Origin: Methanolobus sp. ZRKC5
Lineage (GTDB): Archaea > Halobacteriota > Methanosarcinia > Methanosarcinales > Methanosarcinaceae
DNA: 64,000 nt
Direction of reading: 5' to 3'
NCBI RefSeq assembly: GCF_038446525.1
Contig: NZ_CP151792.1
Coordinates: 992,001-1,056,000 of the forward strand
Part shown: positions 41,506 through 49,258 of the stretch, piece after piece
How the letters are laid out: each line of letters starts with the position of its first letter
Numbering within the stretch: the first letter of the stretch is position 1
The notes under the pieces: generated by a model
Told to the model about the DNA's origin: nothing
Seen by the model: the letters and a program-made list of their open reading frames with translations, nothing else
Databases searched by the model: none
Made by a program: the position numbers and the translations under genes

Positions 41506-42744
41506 ATGTCAAATAGTAGTGCTGAATCACCAATTGACACCAATGGCTCAAAAATGAAGGCGCAGATCGAATCTGATAGCCTTGAAGAAAAAAGTGTAGA
41601 ATCATTACTTCACGAAATCGAGATACTTAAAGTCAATAACGAGAACATGCGTGCTAAGTTACTTGAAGCAAGTATGTTAGCTAATAATTACCTTGAAGAA
41701 ACTAATAAGTTCAAAAGGCAGATAGAGCAACTGACCACCCCACCTTTGTTCATTGCCACAGTAATGGAAATTGACAGCGGTCAGGCACTCATCAGGCAGC
41801 ACGGAAATAACCAGGAAGTTGTGACAAGAGTACCAGCAAACCTGAATATAGAACCGGGCATGAGAGTTTGTGTTAATGCCGCATTCTCTATTATATCTAT
41901 TATATCCAGGGCAGCCGATGTGCGCGCCCAGATAATGGAACTTATCAACTCTCCGGGAATCGACTATGACATGATAGGCGGTCTGGATGACGTGCTCAAA
42001 GAGGTCATCGAATCTGTGGAACTCCCACTACTTGAACCTGAACTCTTTGAAAAGATAGGTATCGAACCACCAACCGGTGTGCTGCTTTACGGTGCCCCCG
42101 GAACAGGCAAGACCCTTATCGCGAAGGCTGTCGCCTCAAGAGCACATGCTACATTCATACGCATGTCTGGTTCCGACCTTGTGCAGAAATTCGTCGGAGA
42201 AGGTGCGCGTCTGGTCAAGGATGTATTCCAGATGGCTCGCGACAAATCACCATCGATCCTTTTCATTGATGAGATCGATGCAGTGGGCGGTATGCGCACA
42301 CATGACGGCACCACAGGTTCTGCAGAAGTCAACCGTACTATGCTTCAGCTTCTGGCTGAGATGGATGGATTTGACGCAACACAGAATGTGAAGGTCATTG
42401 CTGCAACCAACAGAATAGACCTGCTTGACCCTGCATTGCTTCGCCCGGGACGTTTTGACCGTGTTATCGAAGTTCCAATACCCGATGAAAAGGGACGTCT
42501 GGAAATACTGAAGATACATGCACGCAAGATGAGCCTCGCCGAAGATGTAGACTTTGATAAACTGGCAAAGATGACAGATGGCCTTAGCGGTGCCGACCTG
42601 AAGATCATTGCTAAAGAGGCTGGAATGTTCGTCCTGAGAAGACGCGGCGAAAGCATCACCATGCAAGATATGATGGAGGCTTACGAAAAAGTAGTTGCAG
42701 ATGAAGAAGAAGAATCAAATATGCCTCATGCTATGTTTGCCTAA
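41506..42744 (+). CDS. pan: Proteasome-activating nucleotidase (PAN)
   Basis: 412 residues. Coiled coil at about 30-77, OB domain to about 140, then an AAA+ module: Walker A GAPGTGKT at 196-203, Walker B FIDEID near 254, the pore loop region SGSDLVQKFVGEGARLV, and an SRH with ATNRIDLLDPALLRPGRFDR. PAN is the hexameric unfoldase that feeds proteins to the archaeal 20S proteasome. Most PANs end in the HbYX motif that opens the proteasome gate; this one ends H-A-M-F-A, with Phe where Tyr is expected. A TATA box is close upstream. Followed by tRNA-Glu. Confidence 0.95.
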   Translation: MSNSSAESPIDTNGSKMKAQIESDSLEEKSVESLLHEIEILKVNNENMRAKLLEASMLANNYLEETNKFKRQIEQLTTPPLFIATVMEIDSGQALIRQHGNNQEVVTRVPANLNIEPGMRVCVNAAFSIISIISRAADVRAQIMELINSPGIDYDMIGGLDDVLKEVIESVELPLLEPELFEKIGIEPPTGVLLYGAPGTGKTLIAKAVASRAHATFIRMSGSDLVQKFVGEGARLVKDVFQMARDKSPSILFIDEIDAVGGMRTHDGTTGSAEVNRTMLQLLAEMDGFDATQNVKVIAATNRIDLLDPALLRPGRFDRVIEVPIPDEKGRLEILKIHARKMSLAEDVDFDKLAKMTDGLSGADLKIIAKEAGMFVLRRRGESITMQDMMEAYEKVVADEEEESNMPHAMFA

Positions 42745-42830
42745 ACCCCAAACATACATCCTTTTTCACTTTAAACGAAAGATTAATAAATCTTGAGTTA
42801 CTTTCAAGGGTGCTGTTAGCAAATCAGACT

Positions 42831-42905
42831 GCTCCGATAGTGTAGCACGGCCAATCATGCAGGACTCTCACTCCTGCGACTGGGGTTCGAATCCCCATCG
42901 GAGCA
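42831..42905 (+). tRNA. tRNA-Glu (CTC), integration site
   Basis: 75-nt cloverleaf: acceptor GCTCCGA/TCGGAGC, anticodon stem CAGGA/TCCTG with loop CTCTCAC (anticodon CTC), T-arm TGGGGTTCGAATCCCCA, discriminator A. Its last 27 bases are repeated exactly at 62584-62610, which marks it as the attachment site of the island that follows. Confidence 0.95.
42879..42905 (+). repeat. attL: 27-bp tRNA-Glu 3' end
   Basis: Left copy of the direct repeat, beginning actggggttcgaatccc and ending catcggagca; it completes the functional tRNA. Confidence 0.9.
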
Positions 42906-43025
42906 TGCTTCCTCATATCGTTTTTACTATTTTTCACATCATTGAGTAGAGAATACGTTATATACTAACATTTTAACTTAATTAACAATATATCTGTTAA
43001 AAATGTTACTTGTTGTGGTGAAGTC

Positions 43026-44027
43026 ATGCAAGTAACATTAAAAAACAATGATGGAATCTTCCATAATATAATGTGTTGCGCACAGTCCAAACATATTGAG
43101 GGTTTTGTAGATGACATGTATTGTAGAGGATTTGTGAGATCTACAATAACAACATATACCTGCAATGTCAGGCATTTTTTAGAGTACACTAACTGTGTAG
43201 AAGAGGCCACATACGAAGACCTCAAGCGATACCTAACCCATCTTAAACAGATAAACAGAGCACCAAGTACGCTGAATGGTCATTTTTGCGCCATTAATGC
43301 ATATTTTGATTACCTGGATTTCACAAGAGGAACCAGAAACAATATAGTACCCGTATTCAGGGACCGCTATCTCAGACTAAAGAAGCAGTACCATTACAAC
43401 AATACCAGACAGGTAATAGATATTTCAACAATGAAAGAGCTATTAGCAGCCCCTGATGATGAAAGACCAGACAGAATAATACATAACTACGTAAGGACCG
43501 CACCGATAAGGGACAAAGCCATAATGACGCTGTTAGAAAAAACAGCAATGAGAAGGGGCGAATCCATGGCACTTACTGAAGATGACATTCTACTTGATGA
43601 AGGAGAAGTTTGGATAAACCCAAAATTCCGAAAAAGAACAATGTGCCTGGCCTTCATTGACAAGGAAACAAAACAGCTGATGCAAGAGTACCTTGAATGG
43701 AGAAAAAACGTAGTAAAGCAAGGGAATAACAGCTTATGGATCACCCACACAGGAGCACCCCTTCATAAGGATGATATGTATTACATTACCACCCATTATG
43801 CAAAAAAGATAGGCATACACAATCACAAGGGACCACTAATAGAACGATTTACCCCACACTGTTTTAGGCATTGCTGGACCACACACATGAGACAGGCAGG
43901 AATGCCGAAGGATTTCAGGCAATGGCTTAGAGGGGATGCCCCTAAGGATGCAGAGGATCTTTACAATAGGATCAAACCGCCGGAAGCAAAAAAGATGTAT
44001 CTTAAATGTGTTCCGCAGTTATTGTAA
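43026..44027 (+). CDS. Tyrosine recombinase/integrase of the island
   Basis: 333 residues. The N-terminal SAM-like core-binding domain (about 22-110) and catalytic domain are complete: Arg in MRRGE (176/177), the H-x-x-R box at H278-R281 (PHCFRHCW), and Tyr313 (DLYNRI) as the likely nucleophile. GGTGA lies six bases before the ATG. It starts 120 bases from the tRNA end, as expected for the enzyme that made this integration. It is not split by the att site, so it differs from SSV-type integrases, which are broken on insertion. The remnant at 36749 is a relative. Confidence 0.93.
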   Translation: MQVTLKNNDGIFHNIMCCAQSKHIEGFVDDMYCRGFVRSTITTYTCNVRHFLEYTNCVEEATYEDLKRYLTHLKQINRAPSTLNGHFCAINAYFDYLDFTRGTRNNIVPVFRDRYLRLKKQYHYNNTRQVIDISTMKELLAAPDDERPDRIIHNYVRTAPIRDKAIMTLLEKTAMRRGESMALTEDDILLDEGEVWINPKFRKRTMCLAFIDKETKQLMQEYLEWRKNVVKQGNNSLWITHTGAPLHKDDMYYITTHYAKKIGIHNHKGPLIERFTPHCFRHCWTTHMRQAGMPKDFRQWLRGDAPKDAEDLYNRIKPPEAKKMYLKCVPQLL

Positions 44028-44306
44028 TGCTTCTTTTTCTGAATCGTTATCCGATTAAACGATAGAAATAAGTAAACACCAATATAATAATTTTTTTAAC
44101 AACTGATATAACCTAAGATAATATAGCAACACACATATAGAATAACTTGCCTATATATCGCAAGATGTGTCGATTGGCTAGCTATTTTACCCCCAAACCA
44201 ACCACCCCACATTATAATAGCTGGTCGATGCACCTCATTTCTAATTATTGATTAGATTCTGTTTAGAACGGGAGTATAATTTAGTAACTTTTCCTTTTTG
44301 TATAAT
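44028..44306. other. Non-coding region with a C-rich loop hairpin
   Basis: An imperfect inverted repeat, gattggctagctatt (44172-44186) and aatagctggtcgat (44216-44229), encloses a 29-base loop rich in C (acccccaaacc...accccac). Such hairpins occur at rolling-circle single- or double-strand origins, but nothing else here proves it. Confidence 0.3.
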
Positions 44307-44534
44307 CTAGCGTTTAGATCTACGCCAGCTGCAGGAAGAAATCATCCTTTTTGTGCATTTAAAAATATTCAGGAAATATCGCCAAGTGTCATTATCGTCA
44401 GATATGTAGCTTAGAATGACCTTTGAGCAATGTTCCACAAGTTCACCAGTTTTTTGATTTACGAATGAACCTTGAGCACGAATATCTATAGATCCACCCA
44501 TAAAAGCAATGTCCATATTTTCCTTTTCTTTCAA
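44307..44534 (-). CDS. Small protein of unknown function
   Basis: 75 residues starting at TTG 44534; GGAGGG lies seven bases upstream and decides for this start over the ATG at 44516. The sequence MDIAFMGGSIDIRAQGSFVNQKTGELVEH followed by a hydrophobic/aromatic middle and a basic, Ser/Arg-rich C-terminus has no family I know. Divergent from the ATPase-PIN pair, so it could be its regulator, but no DNA-binding motif is evident. Confidence 0.45.
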   Translation of the reverse strand: MKEKENMDIAFMGGSIDIRAQGSFVNQKTGELVEHCSKVILSYISDDNDTWRYFLNIFKCTKRMISSCSWRRSKR

Positions 44535-44684
44535 GATTTGACCCTCCTTCGTTTTCAGTCATGCATTTATTACGGGATTAACGGCTGGTGGGTTGCAACG
44601 TTATGGATTGCAATGTGTGCCTGAAGCAAAACAAGGGCATTTTGCAAATGCCCAAATTAAAATTTGAGCAAATGAAATTGAATA

Positions 44685-44694
44685 CTTTTATATG
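44685..44694 (+). promoter_or_regulatory. TATA box of the ATPase-PIN pair
   Basis: cttttatatg lies 50 bases before the ATPase start, giving a transcript start near 44720 and a short leader. Confidence 0.5.
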
Positions 44695-44745
44695 TTCAAA
44701 CATTAATTTACATAACAGTTAACAATATTATAATCGGTGATGGAT

Positions 44746-46092
44746 ATGACAATTCTTTATATTGATAATTACAGAGGGTTTGAAAATGAATTTATTTCAT
44801 TAAAAAATGTCAATTTTTTTGTAGGGGAAAATAGTACTGGAAAAACATCGATAATGTCACTAATTAATTTAATGTACAGCCCTCGATTTTGGTATGCAGG
44901 TCTGGGTCGCACAGATGATATGAATTTTGGTTTATTCAAAGATATTTCAAATCATGACATAAGTAATTATTTTAAAATTGGACTATTGGAAGAACAGTTT
45001 AACGAAGACACTGAAAATGTCCCATATTCTGGTATCATTCTCAAATACCAAAATAAAAAAGGTATTCCAAAACTGTACTGTTTTTGTTACATCGATGAGG
45101 GTCGTATTATCAAGATTATGTTAAATGGAAAACGTGTACGGTATTGTTACAAACATATCGATATATTGGACACGGAAGATGAAGATGAACGATCCTACCA
45201 TGTATTAAAAAAAGCAGTAGATTTGATGGATGAACAAACCAAAAGAGATTATCATTATATAAGTGCTGATTACGATATTGATGATGTAATATTCATAATA
45301 AATACAATTCTAATGGAGATAAAAATAATGGAATCTCCAAAAAACCGCCCAGATACCCGGACACTGAGTTTCAGACTTCCATCTTTCATATTCAATATAA
45401 CAAATATGGGATCAGTCGAATGGATTGCACCCATTAGAGCAAAGCCTAAAAAGACATATGATGAATATAGAGCAAAATCGACTCCTGAAGGGGACCATGC
45501 ACCTTACATATTAAAAACCATACTTGGTAAGAAAAATAAAAAACAAAGTACCAAAAAAGATTTGATGGATAAATTTGGTGCTGAAAGTGGTTTGTTTGAT
45601 TTAGTCGAAATTAAGTCATATGGAAATGAACCAGGCTCTCCATTTGAATTAGATATTAAAATGGGTGATTATAATTATGCAATCCCAAATGTAGGATATG
45701 GTGTTGCACAAGTTTTACCAATTTTAACAGGTTCCATATTTAATGAAGACAATACCTGTATCATTATTCAACAACCTGAAGTTCACTTGCACCCAAAAGC
45801 ACAAGCAGCTTTAGGAGACTTATTCCATGAGCTTGTTACTGAAAACAAAATAAATTTTATGATTGAAACACACAGTGATTTTTTGATAGATAGATTTAGA
45901 CTTAACACCCATTTAAACGAAGCAAATAAAAATCAGAACTTTGAATCTCAGGTTCTGTTTTTTACACGTGAAAAATCTAAAAACAGAGTGTGTTCAATTA
46001 AAATAGAAAAAAATGGGAAATATGCTGAAAATCAGCCTGAATCTTTTAGAGATTTCTTCATCAAAGAAGACTTAAGTTTACTGGAGATTTAA
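44746..46092 (+). CDS. ABC-type ATPase (AAA_21/OLD-like), candidate defence sensor
   Basis: 448 residues from ATG 44746 (GGTG at 44736-44739 is well placed; in-frame GTG/ATG lie 6-9 bases earlier). It is a stand-alone ABC/SMC-like ATPase: Walker A FVGENSTGKTS at the N-terminus, a long helical insertion, the signature-like segment VGYGVAQVLPIL, Walker B CIIIQQPEVHLHPKAQA and the H-loop IETHSD. It has no nuclease domain of its own at the C-terminus. A PIN nuclease gene follows after one base. ATPase plus separate nuclease is the logic of systems such as Septu or PARIS, in which the ATPase controls a toxic nuclease. That role here is an inference. Confidence 0.8.
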   Translation: MTILYIDNYRGFENEFISLKNVNFFVGENSTGKTSIMSLINLMYSPRFWYAGLGRTDDMNFGLFKDISNHDISNYFKIGLLEEQFNEDTENVPYSGIILKYQNKKGIPKLYCFCYIDEGRIIKIMLNGKRVRYCYKHIDILDTEDEDERSYHVLKKAVDLMDEQTKRDYHYISADYDIDDVIFIINTILMEIKIMESPKNRPDTRTLSFRLPSFIFNITNMGSVEWIAPIRAKPKKTYDEYRAKSTPEGDHAPYILKTILGKKNKKQSTKKDLMDKFGAESGLFDLVEIKSYGNEPGSPFELDIKMGDYNYAIPNVGYGVAQVLPILTGSIFNEDNTCIIIQQPEVHLHPKAQAALGDLFHELVTENKINFMIETHSDFLIDRFRLNTHLNEANKNQNFESQVLFFTREKSKNRVCSIKIEKNGKYAENQPESFRDFFIKEDLSLLEI

Positions 46093-46093
46093 T

Positions 46094-46591
46094 ATGGGCA
46101 TCATTATTGACATTAATGTACTTTCATGCGTATTCTCTCCAGGGAATAACAGGCACCATGAATTTGAGCCAGTATATAAATGGATAATGATTAAAAAAAT
46201 GGGTAAACCCATTTATGGTGGAACCAAGTATAAAGCAGAATTAAGTCGAATGCCTAGGTATTTAAGTCTCCTTAATGAACTTTCAAAACAAAACAGGATC
46301 GTAAAAATAAAAGATGGTATTGTAGATGAGATTCAAGAAGAAGTAGAAGCAAAACTTAGAGAAAATAATCTATTGGACTGTGATGATCCTCATATAATCG
46401 CAATCACAATAGCTTCCAAATGTGGACTAATTTGTACAAGTGACAGTAGATCTCATAACTGTATAAAATCAAGATGTTTATATCCACCATATGTAAATAC
46501 CCCTAAAATATATTCAACCAGATGTCATGAAGACTTGCTGTATGATCAGAGATTAACAACCTTTTCAATAAAAGAGTGTAATGTAGAATAA
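46094..46591 (+). CDS. PIN-domain nuclease paired with the ATPase
   Basis: 165 residues. The acidic PIN tetrad is visible: D6 (IIIDINVLSCVF), E49 (KYKAEL), D97/D98 (CDDPHIIAIT) and D117 (CTSDSR). PIN domains cut RNA and serve as toxins in VapC modules, but there is no VapB antitoxin here; the partner is the ATPase whose stop is one base upstream, so control by ATPase is likely. The C-terminal 45 residues, with Cys and His, extend beyond the usual PIN core. Confidence 0.75.
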   Translation: MGIIIDINVLSCVFSPGNNRHHEFEPVYKWIMIKKMGKPIYGGTKYKAELSRMPRYLSLLNELSKQNRIVKIKDGIVDEIQEEVEAKLRENNLLDCDDPHIIAITIASKCGLICTSDSRSHNCIKSRCLYPPYVNTPKIYSTRCHEDLLYDQRLTTFSIKECNVE

Positions 46592-46683
46592 AAATTTTAT
46601 TAAATTTTCAATTTTAGCTACGTACCAACCTTACACACTTAACGTTGCGATTCTGAAACTGTCTGGAGGAACTCTAAAATATT

Positions 46684-47277
46684 CTAGGAATAAACGCCGC
46701 TTTTTTGTGGTATTGTGTCATCTTTCAAAATTCGAGAGTATTCACTAACCAGGTAGTGAACAAATGCAGCATTATCAGGATTCCTTATTGATTTTAACCA
46801 GGCTTCCAGGCATTCGCCGGAAAATTCATCATATGGAACAAATTCTTTTAAGGGGAGATATCCAAGTTCTTTAAGGGAGTGTTTATCAGTTGCGGATCCA
46901 TCACCCAAGTAACAAAGCACACCATCTGAACCAACGGCATAAGGCTTAGTTCTTTTTTCGTTTAAAATATCGAGCACAGCAACTTGTATATCTTTGATTT
47001 CATCCGGAGTTAAGTATTCTTCAGGTTTCCAGTTGTGGAGATTTCCGAACACGTCAGCAGGTTCAAAGCGAGATTTCCCGGCATTAACCAAGATTCCACA
47101 ATGAGTGACTAGATAACGAATGTGTTTTACTATGTCACGGACAGAATCAAGAGTATAAGAGCCATCATTGGCCTGTAATTTTGTTAAAACAATGTTCTTG
47201 TCACCTGTTATTTTTTGGTGACCAGAAAAAAGGAGATAATGGACGTGTGGGGAAAAATTAATGAGATCACGCCACGG
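46684..47277 (-). pseudogene. Rolling-circle replication protein (HUH Rep) remnant
   Basis: The stop-to-stop frame contains RDLINFSPHVHYLLFSGHQ, with an H-V-H metal motif, and VKHIRYLVTHCGI followed by FGNLHNWKPEEY, which resembles motif 3 (catalytic Tyr) and the downstream region of archaeal plasmid Reps. The next stop upstream is at 47278 and no ATG/GTG/TTG lies before the HUH motif; the first start (TTG 47091) comes after both motifs. In another frame, FNRGVISLIFPHTS overlaps, which suggests a frameshift near 47270. The N-terminal third of a Rep is absent. The element probably once replicated as a rolling-circle plasmid or virus. Confidence 0.5.
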
Positions 47278-47352
47278 TTAAAAGCATCCCGACTCCATAC
47301 TTCGAAAGTCCCTACAGCACCACCCAATCCTGAAAACGATGGATACATGTGC

Positions 47353-47362
47353 ATTATATAAA
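47353..47362 (+). promoter_or_regulatory. TATA box of the AbrB-ATPase operon
   Basis: attatataaa lies 76-85 bases before the first start codon (47438), with the likely transcript start near 47385. Confidence 0.5.
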
Positions 47363-47437
47363 TAGGACAAGATGGTAGTATTTGTAGCCATAAATGGTTA
47401 TTTGTATAGCTTAAGTATCACAAAAGGGACAGGTAAT

Positions 47438-47620
47438 ATGCTCAATGAGATTATATTAAGGTCAAAACTGGAAAACATATCGTTTAGGAAAGTATCGAGA
47501 AAAGGCCATTCAGTAGCTGTCACAATACCTTCAAATTGGGCACAGATTGGGGAGAGTGTTTGTGTTGCTGTCAGGAACGAGAATACGCTAATCATTTCCA
47601 AAAGTTTGAAGGATGAATAA
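47438..47620 (+). CDS. AbrB/SpoVT-like small DNA-binding protein
   Basis: 60 residues from ATG 47438, preceded by AGGT; the longer frame from 47372 begins near the promoter itself. The sequence RKVSRKGHSVAVTIPSNWAQIGESVCVAVRNENTLIIS has the swapped-hairpin pattern (S..V.IP..W...GD.V.V...) of AbrB-type regulators and antitoxins. First gene of a three-gene operon, so it is a likely autoregulator or plasmid-copy regulator. Stop and next start abut (TAA-ATG). Confidence 0.7.
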   Translation: MLNEIILRSKLENISFRKVSRKGHSVAVTIPSNWAQIGESVCVAVRNENTLIISKSLKDE

Positions 47621-48028
47621 ATGGGTCGAATAGTTGCGGATAATTCAAACCTGCAGGTAGTCAATTTTACGGATCTTATTCTGCAGATCAATTATTTCAT
47701 CGTTCAAAATTCAGCGTTTCAAAACTATGCGGCAATTTCCAGATTAGTGGAGCAACTGGATAACATCATGGATCCGTACAAGGATAAACAGTACATATCT
47801 GAATTGAAAGAGATGATGAAAACAGATAGTGTTGATGCAAAAACTCCGAATCAACTAAAGCAAATACAGCTCAGCATTGAGCGGGACCTGGTCAAACGCA
47901 AACATAGAGCTTTGATGAGATTAGCATACAGGAAGAGGTTCCTGCCAAGTGCAGCCTGTGGTAAAGATGATATCTTTGCTGAAGAGCAGCCTAATGTAAT
48001 GGAGGCAAACAATGAGCTCCAGTATTGA
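47621..48028 (+). CDS. Unknown helical protein of the ATPase operon
   Basis: 135 residues, predicted mostly helical, with a basic stretch KRKHRALMRLAYRKRF near 93-108. I do not recognise it. It starts right after the AbrB-like gene and its end overlaps the ATPase start by 17 bases, so it is likely a working partner of the ATPase. Confidence 0.65.
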   Translation: MGRIVADNSNLQVVNFTDLILQINYFIVQNSAFQNYAAISRLVEQLDNIMDPYKDKQYISELKEMMKTDSVDAKTPNQLKQIQLSIERDLVKRKHRALMRLAYRKRFLPSAACGKDDIFAEEQPNVMEANNELQY

Positions 48029-48842
48029 CGCTGTTGCCGGAATGATTCGGCATAGAATTAATGAACAGGACAAGAACTTCATGTGTGTCATGGTAGGTGA
48101 AACCGGATCCGGAAAAAGTGCGGATGCTGTTGAGCTGGCCAGGAGAATAGATCCATCATTTGAAGATAATCCCCGTATCGTTTTCACACCAAAGGATTTC
48201 CTGGAATATATCCCTAAGATGAAAAAAGGCCAGGCTATTATTTTTGACGAGGCAGGCGTAGGAATCCCAGCCAGAGAATGGCAGAGGATACAGAACAAGC
48301 TGATAGGCTATGTGACACAGCTTTTCAGGCATCTGAACCTGTGTGTAATATTCACAGTACCTTCAATGTCGTTCATTGACAAGCAGGTCAAAACATTACT
48401 GCACGCTGTTATTGAAACAAAGACCATTGATTTCAAGAACAAACTTGGTGTAGCTAAATACTGGAGAATTAATCACAACCCGGTATTTGATTTTACAAAG
48501 CTTGAGCCACTTATCCTGTTCAGTGGTGGCAACCATACTACCATAGATCCTCTCTATATCCCACATCCACCCCATGAAGTATGGAATAAATATGTAGCAA
48601 TGAAGGAGGCATATGCAAATAAATTCTATCAGAATGCTTTCAAAGAGGTCAGCGGAGAGAAGGACCTTGTTGATGGTAACAGGATAAGACTGCTGACAAA
48701 CAAAAGCAATGCATTCGATAAAGCTTTGCCAATCCTCAAGGAAGATAGAACATGGAAAGAAGTCGCTGAATTGCTTGGATATTCTGAGCGGACCTTACAG
48801 AACTGGACGAAGACAAACACCGCAACAGCAGCAATTGTTTAA
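48012..48842 (+). CDS. Zot/HerA-like P-loop ATPase with C-terminal HTH
   Basis: 276 residues. Walker A is MVGETGSGKSADAVELA near residue 30 and Walker B is QAIIFDEAGVGIPAREW; the order and the arginine/glutamine segment after it (LFRHLNLCVIFTVPS) fit ATPases that archaeal plasmids and viruses use for DNA packaging or transfer. The C-terminus ends in a short HTH (TWKEVAELLGYSERTLQNW). It is the likely hallmark gene of this element family. A decayed homologue lies just outside attR at 62708-62958. Confidence 0.78.
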   Translation: MSSSIDAVAGMIRHRINEQDKNFMCVMVGETGSGKSADAVELARRIDPSFEDNPRIVFTPKDFLEYIPKMKKGQAIIFDEAGVGIPAREWQRIQNKLIGYVTQLFRHLNLCVIFTVPSMSFIDKQVKTLLHAVIETKTIDFKNKLGVAKYWRINHNPVFDFTKLEPLILFSGGNHTTIDPLYIPHPPHEVWNKYVAMKEAYANKFYQNAFKEVSGEKDLVDGNRIRLLTNKSNAFDKALPILKEDRTWKEVAELLGYSERTLQNWTKTNTATAAIV

Positions 48843-49258
48843 TTATACTTAATAATATAACTGAAAAGCGATAGCCTCAAGCAAATGATAGACTGGTTAA
48901 ATCTATGAGTGTTGCGTGCTCTTGCTAGGATGAGGGTGGGCTAGTCAGTCCGGAGGAGATCTCCAGAGAAGGGTAGTGAGGTGAATCTAGCTTCCGATTA
49001 TACGGTAGAATGGGATAAGCTTGATATTATAGGCACATTCAAAAGTATATTTAAAGATAAAAAGATAAAATTGGTTCGAATTACACCCGTCGCATAGTTA
49101 TGGGGGGACATATACAACGCTGAAAAAGTGTACGCTATTTTGTGCAGAACATACACAATCAATTTTAAGCATATTAATAATTTCAAGCAAATAAGTGCAA
49201 TATTATTATTTACGAGAATATTAAAAATTTTTAAGTATTCCTGTATGAATCATAAATT
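48843..49258. other. Non-coding region with structured G-rich segment
   Basis: About 415 bp without a gene. From 48890 to 48990 it is G-rich with several inverted repeats (ggagatctcc at about 48953-48962, ctag...ctag around 48918-48941), then the 12-mer ttccgattatac at 48992-49003, which recurs at 51585. Candidate origin, RNA or recombination site. Confidence 0.35.
48992..49003 (+). repeat. 12-bp repeat, left copy (possible att of inner recombinase)
   Basis: ttccgattatac; identical copy at 51585-51596, one base after the stop codon of the short recombinase. Confidence 0.4.

Noticed and set aside
43026-44027. SSV-type integrase partitioned by integration
   Set aside because: The gene is complete and the att repeat lies in the tRNA, outside the coding region.
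46094-46591. VapBC toxin-antitoxin pair
   Set aside because: The PIN gene has no small antitoxin gene in front; its coupled partner is a large ATPase.
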